Shown here piece after piece: positions 6,096 through 7,656 of a stretch of DNA of 7,656 nucleotides. This DNA is from DAOVRL01 sp964459805 (GTDB taxonomy: Bacteria > Planctomycetota > Phycisphaerae > Sedimentisphaerales > Anaerobacaceae). Position 1 is the first letter of the stretch; each line of letters opens with the position of its first letter. The stretch lies in contig CAYWOD010000181.1 in NCBI GenBank assembly GCA_964459805.1, forward strand, positions 1 through 7,656, in the 5' to 3' direction. The notes under the pieces are model-generated. The model worked only from the letters and a program-made list of their open reading frames with translations. It searched no databases and was not told the DNA's origin. The position numbers were made by a program, and so were the translations under genes.

Positions 6096-7094
6096 TCACC
6101 AGCCGGCCGGTTGAAGTAAATCGCTGACAGGTTCATCCCACCAGCGTGGGTCTCTGAAGTACTGCTTCACCATCAAGGCAGCGACGACACCGTCGCCGGC
6201 GGATGTGGCCAGTTGCATACTTGCACCGACTCTGCAATCTCCCACCACAAAGACGCCAGGGACGTTTGTTCGCAGGTATGCACAGTCACACTTTACAAAT
6301 CCTTTGTCGGTCAACTCCACAAAGCCTTTCAGAAAGCCTGTATTCGGCGTCATACCGACAAAAATGAACACACCATCACAAGGATAGTCCTCCTCCCGGT
6401 CGGTCTTAACGTTTTTCAACCTAACCGACTCAACCCTTTCTGTGCCCCCTATTGCAGTTGCCACGGTATCATACTTGACAATCAGGTTTGAATCCGGCCC
6501 GCCGGCTTTGTCCAGAAGCTCCTCGACCAGGATTTTCGCTGCTCTGAACTCGTCCCGCCGGTGTATAAGCGTGACCCGGTCGGCGTATTTTGTCAGATGC
6601 AGCGTCTCCTCGATCGCAGTATTGCCGCCGCCTATAGCAACCACCTCCTTGCCGCTAAAAAACGGCGCATCGCACGTGCCGCAATAGCTGACACCTGCAG
6701 CAGCTTTGCGGAACTTTTCTTCACCGGGAACACCGAGTTTGCGATAGTTGCTACCCGGCGCCAGGATGACGGCCCTTGCGGTGTACCTGTCGTTGGCGCA
6801 GCAAACGGAGATGTTTGACCCTTGCAACTTCTCCAGGCCCGTCACTTCACAGCCGGTCTTTATCTCGGCGCCGAAATCCTCAACCTGTTTTTGCATCTGT
6901 TCAATCAGGCCTGGCCCGTCAATTCGTACGATGCCAGGATAGTTCTCTATTCTGTTGGTTGTGCTGATTTGCCCCCCCGGTAGGAGTCTCTCGAGCACTA
7001 AGGTTTTTAGCCGGTCCCGTGACGCATACAGAGCCGCCGCCAGACCGGCCGGGCCGGCACCTACAATAATAACATCGTACGTAGCCTCGGTCAT
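6096..7094 (-). CDS. trxB: Thioredoxin reductase (NADPH, FAD)
   Basis: This flavoenzyme transfers electrons from NADPH through FAD and a redox-active cysteine pair to thioredoxin. Its 332 residues are normal for the low-molecular-weight bacterial type. It has an N-terminal FAD motif GAGPAG (12-17), GGQISTT (40-46), the redox pair Cys138-G-T-Cys141-Asp142, the second dinucleotide motif GGGNTA (155-160), HRRDEFR (178-184) for the NADPH 2'-phosphate, and FAD motif GD (285-286). The C-terminal 'RQ' found in E. coli-type TrxB after the GD motif is MQ here (293-294). The start ATG at 7092-7094 has GGTGAG at 7101-7106. The gene begins 20 bp after the trxA stop, and its stop overlaps a possible GTG start of the SDR gene. 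The pairing with trxA makes the physiological partner clear. Confidence 0.95.
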   Translation of the reverse strand: MTEATYDVIIVGAGPAGLAAALYASRDRLKTLVLERLLPGGQISTTNRIENYPGIVRIDGPGLIEQMQKQVEDFGAEIKTGCEVTGLEKLQGSNISVCCANDRYTARAVILAPGSNYRKLGVPGEEKFRKAAAGVSYCGTCDAPFFSGKEVVAIGGGNTAIEETLHLTKYADRVTLIHRRDEFRAAKILVEELLDKAGGPDSNLIVKYDTVATAIGGTERVESVRLKNVKTDREEDYPCDGVFIFVGMTPNTGFLKGFVELTDKGFVKCDCAYLRTNVPGVFVVGDCRVGASMQLATSAGDGVVAALMVKQYFRDPRWWDEPVSDLLQPAGW

Positions 7095-7114
7095 TTTGAA
7101 CTCACCGCCGGGTT

Positions 7115-7453
7115 TTATTCCAAGTACGGCTCTATCTTCTTCTTAACGTCGGAGTGATAACTTGGCGTAACTCCAACGATCTGATCCACCATCTGCCCAT
7201 CCTTAAAGATATGCAGCGTTGGTATGCTCATAATGCCGTACTCAATAGCCGTCTGGCGTGCTTCGTCAACATTCAATTTGCATACCTTCAATTTTCCCTC
7301 GTATTCTTCGGCTATTTTGACAAGCGCCGGCCCAGCCATCAGGCAGGGCGCGCACCATTGGGCCCAAAAATCCACCAGCACCGGCGTTTGCGAATTCAAT
7401 ACTTCGCTCTCAAAATTCTCATCCGTAAGATCAATTGTCTTGCCTTCAGCCAT
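7115..7453 (-). CDS. trxA: Thioredoxin
   Basis: This small cytoplasmic protein disulfide reductase has 112 residues, close to the usual 105-110. The active site is W-C-A-P-C (33-37), with Ala in place of the common Gly between the cysteines' Trp side and Pro. The residue after the second Cys is Leu38 instead of Lys/Arg. Other family marks are present: the buried Asp28 (VDFW), Pro42, Lys59, cis-Pro78 in SIPTL and Gly94. No signal peptide is seen. The start ATG (7451-7453) has AAGGGG at 7462-7467. It is the first gene of the unit, reduced by TrxB encoded just downstream, and follows a strong sigma70 promoter. Confidence 0.95.
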   Translation of the reverse strand: MAEGKTIDLTDENFESEVLNSQTPVLVDFWAQWCAPCLMAGPALVKIAEEYEGKLKVCKLNVDEARQTAIEYGIMSIPTLHIFKDGQMVDQIVGVTPSYHSDVKKKIEPYLE

Positions 7454-7504
7454 CGTTCATGCCCCTTACTGCAAAATACATCAAAAACCAAAACCCAAAC
7501 AAGC

Positions 7505-7533
7505 ATACTAAAACCCAAAACCGATTTTGTCAA
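7505..7533 (-). promoter_or_regulatory. Sigma70-type promoter of the trxA-trxB operon
   Basis: On the minus strand a perfect -35 box TTGACA (7528-7533) is followed by an optimal 17-bp spacer and the -10 box TAGTAT (7505-7510, 4 of 6 consensus bases). The predicted start of transcription is near 7498, giving a leader of about 45 bases before the trxA ATG. The decamer TTTGGGTTTT lies both in the spacer (7510-7519) and at the start of the transcript (7490-7499), 20 bp apart. Confidence 0.75.
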
Positions 7534-7575
7534 ATACCTTTGCCGAGTTTTTTCGCCAACCCTGCAAACCTTGCG

Positions 7576-7615
7576 CAGGAAACCTGCGGTAAAACCGCAG
7601 GCTAAGTAGTTCCTG
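7576..7615. repeat. Nested palindrome upstream of the trx promoter
   Basis: The inner stem is perfect: CCTGCGGT (7583-7590), loop AAA, ACCGCAGG (7594-7601). It is enclosed by a second inverted pair, CAGGAA (7576-7581) with TTCCTG (7610-7615). Short direct similarities (TTGCG and AAAC) flank both ends. It could be a REP-like repeat or a terminator of a gene beyond the right edge. On either strand only a short or no T run follows, so a terminator role is weakly supported. Confidence 0.6.
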
Positions 7616-7632
7616 TTGCGGAAACAGCATTT

Positions 7633-7656
7633 GTCATTCCTGCGAAAGCAGGAATC
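7633..7656. repeat. Short palindromic repeat, 'attcccgc' hairpin family, copy 2 (cut by window edge)
   Basis: GTC is followed by ATTCCTGC, a GAAA loop and GCAGGAAT (stem 7636-7643 with 7648-7655). It equals the copy at 4095-4118 except for one C-G pair replaced by T-A (7641 with 7650), so both bases changed together and the stem is kept. The repeat probably continues past the edge. Confidence 0.85.

Overview
The window holds five genes, all on the minus strand, read from right to left: trxA (thioredoxin), trxB (thioredoxin reductase), an SDR-family oxidoreductase, a Tat-exported calcineurin-like metallophosphoesterase, and a large LacZ-type GH2 beta-galactosidase that appears to be a lipoprotein. 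Two stretches of about 400 bases (1-433 and 3917-4299) and the right edge (7454-7656) are non-coding and rich in palindromic repeats. I see no tRNA, rRNA, CRISPR array, riboswitch or transposase gene.

Organism: a diderm bacterium, as judged by a lipoprotein signal peptide, a Tat signal peptide, clear Shine-Dalgarno sequences and a near-consensus sigma70 promoter. The style of the GH2 enzyme, the TrxB C-terminal signature and the dispersed 'GTCATTCCCGCGAAAGCGGGAAT' and 'GTCATTGCGA...' repeats remind me of Planctomycetota (Phycisphaerae or Sedimentisphaerales-like) environmental genomes. That placement is an inference from memory and is not proved by the sequence.

Layout. The right end (7573-7656) carries a nested palindrome and one copy of a short hairpin repeat. 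A strong promoter (TTGACA, 17 bp, TAGTAT) then drives trxA. trxB follows after 20 bp, and the SDR gene follows trxB closely; a GTG start overlapping the trxB stop by 4 bp is possible, but a downstream ATG is preferred. NADPH would pass electrons through TrxB to TrxA for cytoplasmic disulfide reduction; the SDR is another NAD(P)-dependent enzyme. The metallophosphoesterase gene starts 63 bp after the SDR stop and may be a read-through member of the same unit. A 383-bp gap with two different repeat families separates it from the beta-galactosidase gene, which probably has its own extended -10 promoter and a strong ribosome binding site. The enzyme has a lipobox, then a seven-unit octapeptide linker encoded by 24-bp tandem repeats, then a complete catalytic LacZ body, which points to a surface- or periplasm-tethered galactosidase.

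The left end (1-433), downstream of the galactosidase gene, contains two diverged inverted copies of one sequence of about 110-120 bp. I cannot identify that sequence.

No obviously new biological system is present. The most interesting items are the inverted pair at the left edge, the repeat-built linker of the galactosidase, and the two hairpin repeats that differ by a compensatory base-pair change.
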